A stretch of DNA of 64,000 nucleotides from Acanthosepion esculentum. Taxonomy: Eukaryota > Mollusca > Cephalopoda > Sepiida > Sepiidae. Positions within the stretch are counted from its first letter, which is position 1. Each line of letters starts with the position of its first letter. Below, in pieces: positions 46,152 through 57,044 of the stretch. Below the pieces are notes generated by a model that was not told the origin of the DNA, searched no databases, and worked only from the letters and a program-made list of their open reading frames with translations. A program made the translations under genes and the position numbers. The stretch covers positions 59,794,754 through 59,858,753 of the forward strand of contig OZ038488.1 in NCBI GenBank assembly GCA_964036315.1. The letters are read 5' to 3'.

Positions 46152-46335
46152 AGGATGAAAAATTGTGAATTTGTTTTGCTCACGCTGTGTCAAAAAACAA
46201 ACACTACATAAATTTCACTATTTTTCATCTATAATACTGAATTTAACACATTCAGTATTATAGATGAAAAATAGTGAAAAATTTATGTAGTGTTTTTTTT
46301 TTTTAGACAGCGTGAGCAAAACAAATTTTCAACTT
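46152..46335. mobile_element. Foldback (hairpin) element, ~85-bp arms
   Basis: Left arm 46,152-46,243 and right arm 46,250-46,335 are near-perfect reverse complements (TATTATAGATGAAAAATAGT and GCGTGAGCAAAACAAAT in both), with a very short loop around 46,246. Differences are confined to the T-run length and a few bases. Likely a MITE or a terminal palindrome. Confidence 0.88.
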
Positions 46336-46339
46336 TTTA

Positions 46340-47360
46340 ACACGAAAAATTCTTCAACTTTTTAACAAGAAAAATTTCAAGCTAATGTTAACAATTGCCG
46401 CAAAACCTTGTTGATTTATTTCAGATGGAATGATCTTGTTGTGAGAGACAAAAAGTTATCTCCCTTTGACTAACCGTTTAAAAAGCTAAAAATAGATATA
46501 TAGATAATTACGAGAAATGCATGAGAGAGGCGCGAAAGTCAAACATTCTCTTTGGTTCCTGGCAGTCAAACTAGTAAGACGTACATACTGAGGCTCGTGA
46601 CAATCAGCATAAGATAAGTACCAAACATTATATTTTATTTCAGATATCTAGACCTTTGCAAAGAAATACATACACGCCTTTTATGAATATTTCACACACA
46701 CACATTTCAAGTGTTTTTATATGAAGACTTTTCTGGTTTATTTGAATTTTTTTATATGTTTATGTTGTATAGCTATTCGCTTTGTAAATGAAACCAATTG
46801 CAGATATTCATGCACAACAATCAGTTATGACGTGTATTTAGTTTCTATTTTGATACATTGTATTTATTTTTCTAGTTTAATGCATCACGTGTATTGCACA
46901 TGATCGATTATTATTCATAATTTGGTTACAACATAATTAGGAAGGAAAATAAATTCTACTGAAAAGCATGTGAAAATTCGTATAGGAAAAACCTGGTTCG
47001 CATTGGATAGAATGGACGTAATCTGTAAATCTGATCTACCAGATAATCTCAAACGGAGATAATTTCGCGCTACCGAGGCGGTTTTAATGTATGGTGTCAC
47101 TGATTGGACTAACTAAAACCCTAGAGATTAATCTTGATGGAACCTACACCCAGATGCTGAGAACTATATTTACCATCTCTTGAAGACAACTTCCAACTAA
47201 ATAAGAGCCGTATGGCCCTATCCCTGATATTTCTACAATCTTACCCGAACGCAGAATTCGCTTTACAGGGCACTGCTGGCGAGCAAATCCAGAACTAGCG
47301 TGCGATTAACTGCTCTGGACACCTAACCATCGTACAACATGAGTTGATCGTCTACATTGA
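46340..47360. other. Intergenic DNA, nothing recognised
   Basis: Contains AGTTATCTCCCTTTG at 46,457. Otherwise unassigned. Confidence 0.4.
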
Positions 47361-47364
47361 CCAA

Positions 47365-47618
47365 TTTATATATTGTTCGGACTATTGTCCCCCGTCTTTA
47401 TTGTCATATTCACGACGTTTCTGATGTTGTACGCTCCGGCCTTCTCCAGGTGATATACGTTGGAATTTCGAAACGAACCCTTTATTTCATCCACAGGGGT
47501 AGATTGTTCTCTTTCCACGCACCATGCTTTTTCTGGATGTCTTAATTTTAATTATCTCCCTTTAGTAATATGACAATAAATATGAGGACAATAGTCTGAA
47601 CAATGTAAATAGTGTAAA
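47365..47618 (+). repeat. Dispersed repeat with inverted end
   Basis: 47,365-47,525 matches 30,640-30,785 (shared GTTGTACGCTCCGG and CGAACCCTTTATTTC). Its first ~40 bp (TGTTCGGACTATTGTCC, TATTGTCATATT) reappear inverted at 47,572-47,612. This gives inverted ends around a ~250-bp unit that contains the hammerhead-like motif. Confidence 0.6.
47411..47452 (-). ncRNA. Hammerhead-ribozyme-like motif
   Basis: Minus strand: stem I CAC (47452-47450) pairs with GTG (47413-47411). The core is CTGGAGA (consensus CTGANGA, A6 changed). GAAA lies at 47421-47418, stem III is the palindrome ACGT and the cleavage triplet GTC ends at 47414. Stem II is damaged on its 3' side. The sister copy at 30,679 has the good core and stem II but a damaged cleavage site, so the family ancestor probably had a full hammerhead. 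Confidence 0.55.
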
Positions 47619-47624
47619 CAGTTC

Positions 47625-48400
47625 CAGTATCTAATCCCATAAATAGAGATATACATTGAACAGCTATGTTTTGACACAAAATGCCACTCGAATAACCTGC
47701 CGACCTTGATACAGGACTGTGATGTTTGGCGTGACAGACTCATGAATGTCCGGGTTATCTCGACCGTATAATAAAGAGTGGGGCGTATCATAGATTCAAG
47801 GGGGGATTTCAAAGATTCGGGGGCATGAGACCCTTGCAACCTTGTCTATAGCTACTGCGACATATGCGACAAGACTGTTACTAAAGCTTGCATTGAGAAA
47901 CGATAGTCTGCAATTTTAAAAAAAGCTTTTTCAGTTTATCTTCTTTTTAACGCATCGATTTAAAAAAAAATTAAGATCAATTAACATTGGATTTTTCCTG
48001 TTTGTTTAGAAAATGTCTCCTTCCTATTCGTGGTTATTCTGATTACATCAGTGCTAATTGATGAAGCTATCGCTCGATTTGGAAATGCTCCTTGGGATTC
48101 GGTTATTTAAAAGAATGCCACTCAAGCAACAGGTGGGAAAATTACCAGAAATAGGAAAGGAAACTAATCTTATAAAACATTCAAAACAGAACTCTAGTCG
48201 TTTCTAAATGTATTGTGCTAATCTCTTTGGTACTTGCTTTTAAATGACCACTTTCTGATCCTGATTCACATAGGATTGGTTGCGAAAAATATCCACAGTG
48301 ATTTATTTTGCTAAATCTCTGTGTGCCTCTATTAATAAGAACATATCTTTGCAAATATTCATAACACAAGCATAAATTTAACTCATTCAAATAATCATTT
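47625..48400. other. Intergenic DNA, nothing recognised
   Basis: Small unassigned frames only. Confidence 0.4.
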
Positions 48401-48409
48401 TCATTTATT

Positions 48410-48780
48410 TGCCATCTCGCTTCAAAACATTAGCGATCATGGGTCTTCACAACTTCCTATCCGTTATAGTTCTAACAGTTTTTCTCCTCTTACTATACAT
48501 CCTAATCCCTGTTCTGCTATCAACTTACACAGTCTTCCTAGGTCACTGTTTCTATCAACCCTTCTTACACCCAGTATGTCTTGTGAGTGTCAACTTCTCC
48601 AAGCCCTCTTATCTTTTTTGTGTCCCAGATAGTTTAACTCTTCTTTTCTGGCTGTCCTATTTTATCCTCTTCCCTTTAAAATTCCTCGTTGCGCTCATGC
48701 ATCATCATCTTTCGTATGCCTTATACTTTCAGGATATGGGTGATCATGGCTCTCCTTAACGTCCTATTATTTTTCTTGGT
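48410..48780 (-). pseudogene. LINE RT C-terminal fragment
   Basis: Minus strand gives LNYLGHKKDKRAWRS, then LGRLCKLIAEQGLGCIVRGE and KLLEL. This corresponds to the L-FLGH-M-KEGLE and LCEWMAEQGLG blocks of the RTE-like family. Family 3' blocks (GATCATGGGTCTTCACAAC and GGTGATCATGGCTCTCC) sit at both ends of the plus-strand span, suggesting two nested 3' ends. Confidence 0.7.
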
Positions 48781-48877
48781 TTCATATGCACAGCATATAC
48801 TAAGTCCTGAAGCCTGATCAAACAAATTTTATGGAAACATCTGAAACATTCGGAATCGTTAGATTTATAGTGATTTT

Positions 48878-48998
48878 CCAAGCGTAGCTGAGATGTGGCA
48901 CAAAGCCGAAAGTAGGGGCACCCAGTGAGGATAAAACTCACTACTCAGTAGTAATTGTTCTAGCGCGACAATCTTGCTAATCATTACACCATCTCGAG
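48878..48998 (-). mobile_element. tRNA-derived SINE of the GAGTTCGATCCTCACTGGG family
   Basis: GATTTTCCAAGCGTAGCTGAG, CACCCAGTGAGGATAAAACTCACTACTCAG and CTTGCTAATCATTACACC match, in reverse, the copies at 53,608 and 55,300. The closest relative is 19,452. Confidence 0.72.
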
Positions 48999-49065
48999 AA
49001 GCCCTCGTTAAATGTTTATAAATGTTTCCAATTTTAAAAAAAAATTTAAACATACGATATTCGGC

Positions 49066-49067
<2 letters not shown>

Positions 49068-49131
<64 letters not shown>
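49068..49131. repeat. (TA)n microsatellite
   Basis: About 64 bp of TA. The short flank AATCAGAGTGAATAATATTAAT occurs twice right after it (49,131 and 49,159). Confidence 0.96.
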
Positions 49132-49133
<2 letters not shown>

Positions 49134-49169
49134 CAGAGTGAATAATATTAATATATTTAATCAGAGTGA

Positions 49170-49970
49170 ATAATATTAATAAACGACTGATAGGAATAGC
49201 GAAAAATGTTTTCCAAAAGCTAAGCAAAGTAATATAAAACAGGAAATTTTCGTTTGAAACAAAGAAAATAGTGCTGAACCCATATGTAATACCAATCCCA
49301 CTCTATGGCAGTGAAGGCTAGACAATTTTCTCATAAATGAGGAGGAGACTCGAGACAACAAAGATGATATTGCAAATGCCCTGTATGAGATTTTAAAAAT
49401 AAATCAGTTCACCTCAATCAAGGCGATAATTGCACTAAGACACAAGGAGTCCCTTGGAGGGAAAGAGAATGAAACTGGAAACAAGAGATAAGCCGCTTGT
49501 TCAAAATGCCGGAAAGGAGTGTGAACCGGGCGATACATGAAGTTATCCATTCATATTGAAATCAAATAAATAAATAGTAAATAAAATTTCCAGAGTTTAG
49601 GCGGAGATGTTAGAAGTACAGAGTTGAAGTAGACTTTAAAAGTAACTGAAAACCCAATCCTAAACAGGAAACAAGAGATAAAGCTCTACTTCTGTTCAAA
49701 AGACTGTGGAGGGGTGTGAACCGGACAGTAGGCGAATCTATCTACTCCTATTAAGGAATCAACGAGGAATTTCTAAAGAAAAAAAAATATACTTATACTT
49801 AGAATTAGAAAGAGAGAGTTGAACAATTGTGCCAAACAATGAGAAAAAAGGGTTTGGAGAATTTGACACACACAGGATATACTGAAGGCAAGAGGGGAAG
49901 TAGGAAACGTAGACTAATATTCCTAATGAACTGACATAACAGTGACTGGGAGCCGTAGTAAGGAGTCAAA
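49170..49970 (+). pseudogene. LINE RT remnants with an internal duplication
   Basis: Plus strand reads INKRLIGIAKNVFQKLSKVI, KFSFETKKIVLNPYVIPIPL and YGSEG (49,170-49,320). This matches the LNKRIG-AK-AF-K---L--NK-LS--TK-R--N-YV-S-LLYG-E block of RTE-like RTs. KKGLENLTHTGYTEGKRGSR then KRRLIFLMN follows at 49,850-49,930. Between them AACAAGAGATAA...GTGTGAACCGG occurs twice (49,483 and 49,667), a tandem duplication of about 185 bp. Multiple stops. Confidence 0.75.
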
Positions 49971-50379
49971 CACTGTTTAGATCTACAAAGGATAGGACGT
50001 TGTGGGGAGACATATTTGTTCACTTCCTGTATGGACACAGCAGAGAAGACAAAGAGATTTTGCGAACGAGTTAAATTCGAGTTCGTGTTATTCATAGTTG
50101 CAAACCTAAATACATTCATATTAATAAAGGCACAGAGAAATTTAGCAAAATAGATGAGCGGGATATTTTTGACAACCAATCCCACGTGAATCAGAATAAG
50201 AATACGATCATTTAAAATCAGCTACCAAAGAGAATATCACAATACAGTAAGAAAGGGGGAAAGTTCTGTTTTTCAACGTTTTATGACATTGTTTTCCACT
50301 TACATTTTTCGTTATTCCCCTCCCCAAGCAAGATGGTAGCGCCACTAGTATGCAGGGGGTTACGGTGAGTGAAAGTAAA

Positions 50380-50895
50380 AAAGAAAACTGAAAATAGGAA
50401 ATGAGATTGAGGAAAGGACAGAAGATAAAGACACAAGATGGCTATTGACATTGCATTTAAATTTTTGAAGATTTTTGTTATCAGGGAAGCAGGGAAACGG
50501 AAGGGAGTTTCACAGTTGGGAAGTGCAATAAAAGAAACTGTTGGAGTAGAAGTGGTGGTTGCATTTAGCTAAAAGGATGGGACTTAGAAGACAATCTAGT
50601 AGCACACCAGGGGAAAATGCTCATCAGACCAGTTGCTATAAAACTATTTGTAAAAGGACAGAGGGAAGCCACATCAGGTCGGCGAGAACGTGACTGGAGT
50701 CGAGATGTCAGGTCATCGATTACGTTACAGATCCTTCTTTGGATTTTGTCAAGAATCTCGAGCTATAGAGCAAAGTACAAGATCAGATATAGTAACAGTT
50801 TTCAATGCACGGACGAATAGGAGATTTGTAAATGTGCAAGATGGTGTTTTACGAGAAAAATTTTCTGGAACGACACAATGATCGTTTGATTTCAT
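50380..50895 (-). pseudogene. LINE RT C-terminal fragment
   Basis: Minus strand reads NSFFYCTSQL-stop-NSLPFPCFP then DNKNLQKFKCNVNSHL, the end of a jockey/CR1-like RT. Upstream on the minus strand (50,550-50,890) the alignment is broken. Related fragments at 52,440 and 43,815. Confidence 0.7.
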
Positions 50896-51224
50896 CCAAT
50901 CTGATCGGAATTGTTTAACGACGCACGAGAAAGTGATACTTTTGAATCTAGAAAACAAAAATAAATATAATAATGTAATATGACCCCCCCCCAAAAAAAA
51001 TTAAATATTGATACATTATAAAGTGCATAAAACGAAACAGTTTTTAAATTTTAAATGGATTTTCTTTTTAAAACATTACACTGTCATTTACTCACGTCTC
51101 GTAGACACCCTGAGAAGTATGGAGCCACAGCTCTCAGCACGCTAGGATGTGGTTCCATGGTAAGCAGTAGGTTTTTTTTTTATAAATGGCAGTTGCTAGC
51201 CTCATGCACCACCTCTTTTTAAGT

Positions 51225-51430
51225 TAGAGTTGTACTTTTCCTAGACTAGTTATTAACCATGGATAAAGAGACTAGTCTGCCAGATTAATTAACCCATAGC
51301 CAGGGGAGAAGAAAATTGATTCATATCATTGTCAAGGGTATATCCGCGTAAGCGAATATAATGAACGCGACTGGAATTCGAACTCGGCTCTACAATTTCT
51401 CATTGCGAGCCGCTATCCTTTATATGACCT
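51225..51430 (-). mobile_element. tRNA-derived SINE of the CAGCTATGGGTTAA family
   Basis: Minus strand: head near 51,430, GCGGCTCGCAATGAGAAATT, B-box side CGAGTTCGAATTCCAGTCG, central TATCCGCGTAAGCG and ATGAATCAATTT, end TGGCTATGGGTTAA, outer tail to about 51,225. A diverged 5S-like stretch may precede it at 51,440-51,520 (CGAATTACCAAGC), but I am not confident. Confidence 0.68.
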
Positions 51431-51439
51431 TGTTTCGAT

Positions 51440-52435
51440 GAGCGTTCTATTTCGGCTTGGTAATTCGTATAAAAAAATTCACAATGACCGCAATATGGTA
51501 CCGTAATACAACAAAACTTTTATGATGATCGGATGATAATGGTTTTAAATATTATACATTGTAAGATTAATCCGGCAAAACGATACTAGAATTTAGATAA
51601 AAATATTGATCACTATTTTGAATAATCTTATTTTGTATAAATATCGCGTCTGTGGGAATATTGAGAAATGTTCGACAGTTTAATATAGCTTTGGTGACAT
51701 GAGACAATATCTTCCAGCATAATATTGGTTTAATGCTGCAAAATACTAACTGTTGAAATTAATCAAGGTGGCGATTTCTTGATAACGTCGTCCTGGGTAG
51801 ACAGTCCCAGCGTTATGCACTGTTGAGGGAGAACTTGAGAAACTATTCAACGGGTTGACACAAACTGTTTGCGTGAAGTTAGATAGACGAAATCGTTTAG
51901 AAGTCGTTGATGGTTGTACTCGCTTGAAATCCCAAATCCTCAACTAATATGCTAATAATTATTTTGCCATCGATGCCAACCTATTTAGAGTTGATGTCTC
52001 GGTGACAATACTCATCCCTCAAAAGCCTGCGGAGATTTATCGGCCGGAAAAATGCACAATGACTGAAATTATTAAAATGAAATAAGTGAGATGTGTTCGT
52101 AATCTGTCATGGATGGAAAGAGAACATATATGCCAAGGAGATAATTTTCAGCACATAAATATGAACTGTAATCTTGGAAGAAGACTAAGACACTTAAAAA
52201 TAAAAACTCTTAAAATTAATTATCCCCACCCCCTTTGTTCAACATGGATAATGCAAAAACCGCTGGAATTCCGAAAAGATAGCGGTTTTTTATATCAGAA
52301 AAGAACAACATGACATCGAGTTTAGTATCTGTTCACTGATTAATCCGAGGTGTGGAAAAGTTTGAGTAGTGGGTTTTTTTTCTTTTCTTTTTAATAATTT
52401 CACCCCAAGCAAAGCAATAAACCTACTAAGACACA
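51440..52435. other. Intergenic DNA, nothing recognised
   Basis: Frames at 51746-51943 and 52086-52313 show no known motif. Confidence 0.35.
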
Positions 52436-52439
52436 ATGG

Positions 52440-52870
52440 TGTTACTGAGTGCTCGAGAATAAAAGGAAAAAACATTGTTAAGGAATGAGAGCGATAATTA
52501 AAACACAGAAGATAATTCACATTGCATTTAATTGTTTTGAAGTTCAAAGTTTACTGGAAAGCAGGAAGCCGGGAGAGAGTTCCACACGCGAGAAATGCGA
52601 GAGAAGAAACTGTTAGCATAGAACTTAGGCTACATCTAGCCATTTCAACTGTAACATGATGAGACTTAGCTACCAATCTAGAACTGTTCTGAAATTCATT
52701 GAGTCTAGATACCAAAGAGAATCAGAAGAATTACCATGAAAAGTTTTATAGAAAACTCACAGGGAAACTTCGTTACGGCTTTGGGAAAGCGATTGCTAAG
52801 GATTCAAGCTATAACAGCTGAGGATGGATAAATGGCCTTCTATCGATTTTCGGTAATCTAAGCTATAAAC
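52440..52870 (-). pseudogene. LINE RT C-terminal fragment
   Basis: Minus strand includes SRVWNSLPASCFPVNFEL, closely parallel to the 50,380 fragment. About 400 bp are co-linear at low identity, including the CATTGCATTTAA block. Confidence 0.62.
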
Positions 52871-53269
52871 GCTAACTTCGGTCACATATTTCCGCAAAAA
52901 GAAAGTTATTGATAGAAGTGAACCCAATTTAATTCGTTCTCTCGACCTCACTCGTAAAGCGAAGTTAAAACCCATTCAGATGACTGTGTTGGGCAGAAAT
53001 GTTACCAACTGGACAGATGAAAAAACTGCAAAACAAAATCTAAAGACCTGATACTCTGGAATTAGGCTGAATGAATATATCAGCCAGTGTATTTTATAAC
53101 GAAGAAAATTTTCCTTATAATCTGTGTGTTAAGAGATGTAATAAACATTCGTGATACGTCTTTATGCCAGTTGTTTCTCTTAAAGAAAATAGCAAATGTT
53201 CATTATTCGAAGATAGCGATGAGAATACAGCAAATTGGCTCAGGAAGAGAACCGTAGGCATGATTGGGT

Positions 53270-53385
53270 GGAAAGGTTTATTGTTTATTATAACTGTGAT
53301 TTTTATAAACCAAAAATCTATCTTGGCGAATAAAAAAACTCTGATTTTCATAAACGAGAATCTCTCTTACCTAATAAAATAAACG
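53270..53385 (+). repeat. Diverged two-copy dispersed repeat
   Basis: AACTGTGATTTTTATAAACC, AAAAATCTATCTTGGCG and GAATAAAAAAACTCTGATTT recur at 55,612-55,700 with substitutions. Each copy is itself two ~50-bp half units. Confidence 0.6.
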
Positions 53386-53607
53386 TCCAATCCTCTTGGA
53401 CCTTAACGGATCGATCAGTCCAGGTCTGATGACCAGATCTAATTATCCTTAACTTGGAAACGAAAACTTATCTGATCATGAATATCGCCAGACTAGAACA
53501 TAAAACTGAAAGACAGTAAAAAGCAAGAAACTATTTGGACTTGTCAAGAGGACTGAAGAAATTTTTGGAAAGTGAACTTTATAGTTGTGCTCATCATTAT
53601 TGTTGGG

Positions 53608-53800
53608 CTCTTCGAAGTGGCGTAATAGTTAACAAGCTTGTCTTGCCAGAACAGTTAGGGCTGAGTAGTGATCTCTGTGTGCCCCATACTTTCGGACTTG
53701 TGGTACATCTAAGTTACACTTAGAAAATCGCGAGTTTGACCCTCACTAGGTGCCCTATGCTTTGAGCCTTGTGCCACAACTTAGCTATGCTTAGAAAATT
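53608..53800 (+). mobile_element. tRNA-derived SINE with duplicated second half
   Basis: A-box region GTGGCGTAATAGTTAACAAG and CAGTTAGGGCTGAGTAGTGA, then tail CTTAGAAAATCGC. The B-box-to-tail part (GAGTTTGACCCTCACTAGG to TGCTTAGAAAATTATC) then occurs a second time, as a partial tandem duplication. Confidence 0.75.
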
Positions 53801-54109
53801 ATCGTCATTATTTGAGTAGTTTGATCAATCCAGAATAGCTTTGTAAAGATGGTGGAATATTCGCAAATATGAATGTCGAAACCATACAAAGTAAAATTTA
53901 ATGAAATCAGCTAGAATGGGTATTGAGGACTCTTGCTATGCCGCCATTGAGATTTCTCAATGACAATGACACTTGTTCTATGACTACATTCAATGAGTAA
54001 AGATAATAAAAGAATCCTGAAGACAGTGAGGCGGTTTTAAAGAGACAAGCTCGTATTTTATCTCCAGTAAATGTCATCTTATAATACTGGTTGGAAAACA
54101 ATTACTACA

Positions 54110-54112
54110 ACA

Positions 54113-54143
<31 letters not shown>

Positions 54144-54163
54144 ATAATAATAATAATAATAAG
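54110..54163. repeat. (CTA)n-(AAT)n trinucleotide repeat
   Basis: About 33 bp of ACT units then about 20 bp of AAT units. Confidence 0.95.
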
Positions 54164-54239
54164 TATCTCATATTATTCTCATCTTATTGAATGTTTTAAC
54201 TTGTTGAATTAAAAAGTGCTACAGCTAATATTGTTACGG

Positions 54240-54704
54240 TTATCCCAAGAGCGAAGCCGTCTGGAGTTCCAATAACTGTGAGGCTACCGATGGAGGTAAG
54301 ATCGAAGTGGGAGGACCAGACTGAACGTGACCAAACTCCGAAGACCCCCAGTGATGGAATAGGAAAATATCTACACGATCCCAACTGCCAAACCGATGGA
54401 AGAGAGCAGCGCCAGTCGGGCTGGCGTGACCAAGGCCGACCATGAACCCAACAGCCCGATGCAGCAAATGTTTGTCAGATTCCGCTTGTTTCAATCCCTC
54501 TTGAGCCGCGTGGGAGATTCTTCTGGTCAAATGAGTGGGCTTCTCCATCGCGCAGAGTTGTCTACCAAAATCAAATTCACCCGAAAGGCCTCGGCAAATG
54601 CTCTTGGTTTCACGGCCGTCTTCACCATCAGAGGAGGGAAAGGGAATAGGAAAAGAGGATGATGATACCGATGTTCGGATGCGAGCAGGTGCCGATAACG
54701 ACAA
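54240..54704 (-). other. GC-rich open reading frame of 154 codons, unknown
   Basis: The longest non-repetitive frame apart from the mariner. Sequence is balanced and includes GRQLCAMEKPTHLTRRISHA and GFMVGLGHASPTGAALFHRF. It opens with TTG, and the first ATG is internal (CAMEK). Base composition is clearly higher in GC than its neighbours. Frames of 62-88 codons are also open on other strands or phases, as expected of GC-richer DNA, so coding is not proven. It might be a retroelement gag-like segment, a host exon or foreign DNA. I recognise no domain. Confidence 0.35.
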
Positions 54705-55299
54705 CAGCTAATAGAGCGTTCGGTACAGCAGATTTGCTTGTTAGCTGCCTAACCATAACCAGTTGGACATATCCTCTAGTGGTTAACTCACTGTAAATCT
54801 CAATTTATGAGTGGGAGTAATAGGGAAGCATCGTAGCCGGGTGTCGAGAGGGTCGTTTCCTTTTTAAATATTTGAAGGCTGAGGCAGCACAGGTGACATG
54901 GGAGTCACGACTAGATATTTAGGAATGTCCTTAATTCTATTAGCATATCAATTGGAATTTTTTTTTTTTTTTAAATTAGCGTATTTTTGTTGAACTGTTA
55001 TTTTTAGAATATTATACTGTTTTATTTTAAGAAAGGAACTATTTGATTCAAGTACAAACAAAAATAAATTTTTTTTCAGGTGATGAAAACGTTTTTTTCT
55101 CTGAATAATCGAATGTGTCACAGGTGGTTAGTAAACTTTCCTGCTGGAGATTTCCAATTAAACAATGCTTCACAAAAGAGTTGACCTGTTGTGACTGGTA
55201 TTCATCAATCAATTATTTGAAAATAATCAATGTGGAAAAGACCTAACGCATGTAACCCGAGATATCAGTTGTTAAAACCACTTATACAGTTGCGTCAGG

Positions 55300-55430
55300 G
55301 GGACCTCGATGCGGTGAAATGGTTAGCAAGCTTGTCTCTCTAGAACAATTACGACTGAGTAGTGAGTTCGATCCTCACTGGGTGCTCCCTACTTTATGCC
55401 TTGTGCCACAGCTAAGCTTGGATAATCACT
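55300..55430 (+). mobile_element. tRNA-derived SINE, well preserved
   Basis: A-box GGTGAAATGGTTAGCAAG, CTAGAACAATTACGACTGAG, B-box GAGTTCGATCCTCACTGGGT, tail TGCCTTGTGCCACAGCTAAG. The best copy of the family that also occurs at 19,452, 29,630, 35,212, 48,878 and 53,608. Confidence 0.8.
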
Positions 55431-55604
55431 ACTCTTGCATTCATTTCTGCAGTCTTGGTGATCTGTATTTTGTATAGTTTCAAATCTCTTCTTGCATGTT
55501 CAATGTTTTCGCTAAACGTGACCATTGCAAGCGTTCAAACGGCACATGGTGACAATCGAAATAATGTTCTATAGTTTTAGCTTTTCCATAAAGCCAAGGT
55601 TATT

Positions 55605-55705
55605 TATTCGGAACTGTGATTTTTATGAACCAAAAATATATCTTAGCGGATAAAAACTGCGATTTTTTAAAAACTAGAATCAATATTAACGAATTAAAAA
55701 AATCT
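55605..55705 (+). repeat. Second copy of the 53,270 repeat
   Basis: AACTGTGATTTTTATGAACC and AAAAATATATCTTAGCGG, followed by the second half unit. Confidence 0.6.
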
Positions 55706-56149
55706 TAAATCTTTATCAAGTTTCTAACATCTTTCAATGATGCGTTAGTACGAAATCACCCACTGTTTGATTTTTTGAATTTGATGAGATATTGTCACCT
55801 AGCTTGGATTTGGAGATGCGTATGAATTTCAAAAAGAATTATTTATTTTTTTGTGTTCATATTATTATGCTGTAGTATCGATAAACCTTTGCATAGTTCC
55901 TATTGAATTACCGTTCTAACACAATCATGTTTGCTTGACACTCCTTCTGAATAAATCTTGTATATTTAATTATATTATTTACCGTTATTCTCTCTCACAC
56001 TCTCAATCTCTCCTTCTCCCTTGACAAAAATAACAATAACGCCAAGTATTCAGTCAATATTGAATGTTTCTGCATAAGGAAACGATTATTCTTACCATTA
56101 CCATTACTGCTATTACATGATTCTACATATTCCTCCCAACGCACGTCTA

Positions 56150-56290
56150 TTACACCCTGCTATCACTTCAGAGAAACAATGGGCCATTACGTTTTGATTG
56201 CAGAGAAAGACAGAAGAAAAAGATCTATCAGAGACGCTTTTTGGTTTTACTGAGAAAAAGAAAGCCTGCATGATAAGAAAGAAAAAAAAA
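56150..56290 (-). repeat. Inverted copy of the 125-bp dispersed repeat
   Basis: GTTTTGATTGCAGAG, CAGAGACGCTTTTTGG and the A/G-rich block are the reverse complement of 30,475-30,612. Confidence 0.55.
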
Positions 56291-56503
56291 GGACTTACAG
56301 ATTTTCTAGTATCAGAATGAATGTATTTGGCAAACACTTTGGGTTTTTTAGGGTTATAATAATCTGTTTATATATTCACAATAAAACAATTTCAATTTTG
56401 AATCTTCATTCGTAAGACTTCCGTCTTTAAATCATTAAATAAAACCTGCCTTCATAATTATGATTATTATTGCAATGCTATTTTTTTATTAATATACATA
56501 TAC

Positions 56504-56516
<13 letters not shown>

Positions 56517-56563
<47 letters not shown>
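56517..56563. repeat. (TA)n microsatellite
   Basis: About 47 bp TA, leading directly into the palindrome. Confidence 0.95.
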
Positions 56564-56565
<2 letters not shown>

Positions 56566-56680
56566 AGTTGGATTGATGTGAGTTTGTGACCTTGGGTTTC
56601 ACTCAATTTGCGGTCGTCAGACAACCGAAAATAGCGTGAAACCCAGGGTCACAAACCCACATCAATCCAACTCAATATGT
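56562..56680. repeat. Palindrome with ~45-bp arms
   Basis: ATATTGAGTTGGATTGATGT...GACCTTGGGTTTCAC pairs with GTGAAACCCAGGGTC...ACATCAATCCAACTCAATAT, with a spacer of roughly 30 nt. Arms differ at two or three bases. Confidence 0.9.
56582..56626 (-). ncRNA. Hammerhead-like motif inside the palindrome
   Basis: Minus strand: stem I GGTTGT (56626-56621) pairs with ACAAAC (56587-56582) in five of six positions. The core is CTGACGA (56620-56614), GAAA lies at 56600-56597, stem III is ACC/GGT with triloop CAA, and cleavage triplet GTC ends at 56588. The core and stems I and III are good. Stem II (13 nt between core and GAAA) pairs poorly, so activity is doubtful. Confidence 0.5.
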
Positions 56681-56724
56681 TAGCTCTATCACTGCTATTA
56701 AGCGCTTTCCAATAAGTACCTCAC

Positions 56725-56731
<7 letters not shown>

Positions 56732-56771
<40 letters not shown>

Positions 56772-56790
56772 CACACACACACATATATGT
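56732..56790. repeat. (TA)n-(CA)n microsatellite
   Basis: About 38 bp of TA, then a short CA and TATG block. Confidence 0.93.
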
Positions 56791-57044
56791 ATATATGTAA
56801 GTATGAAAATCTATTAAGCTAAAATTTTCAGTGGTGCAATATTGGGATTTTCGGGGGTTATATTATCGTAGAAAGGTATTCACTCATTAAATGAAGTCTT
56901 ATGACTTACAGGAAATTTTCAAACGTAAGGAAACCGTGACATTTTCACGGTTAATCCTAGTTATTAATTCTATTTTTATAATCTTATTAATTAAGTAAAG
57001 TCTCACCAAACTAGTAACAGCTAGCTAACATTCCCCTCTTCGTA

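Noticed and set aside
53425..53485. CTGATGA followed by GAAAC on the plus strand
   Set aside because: The pairing needed for stem II is interrupted, and neither stem I nor a cleavage triplet pairs sensibly.
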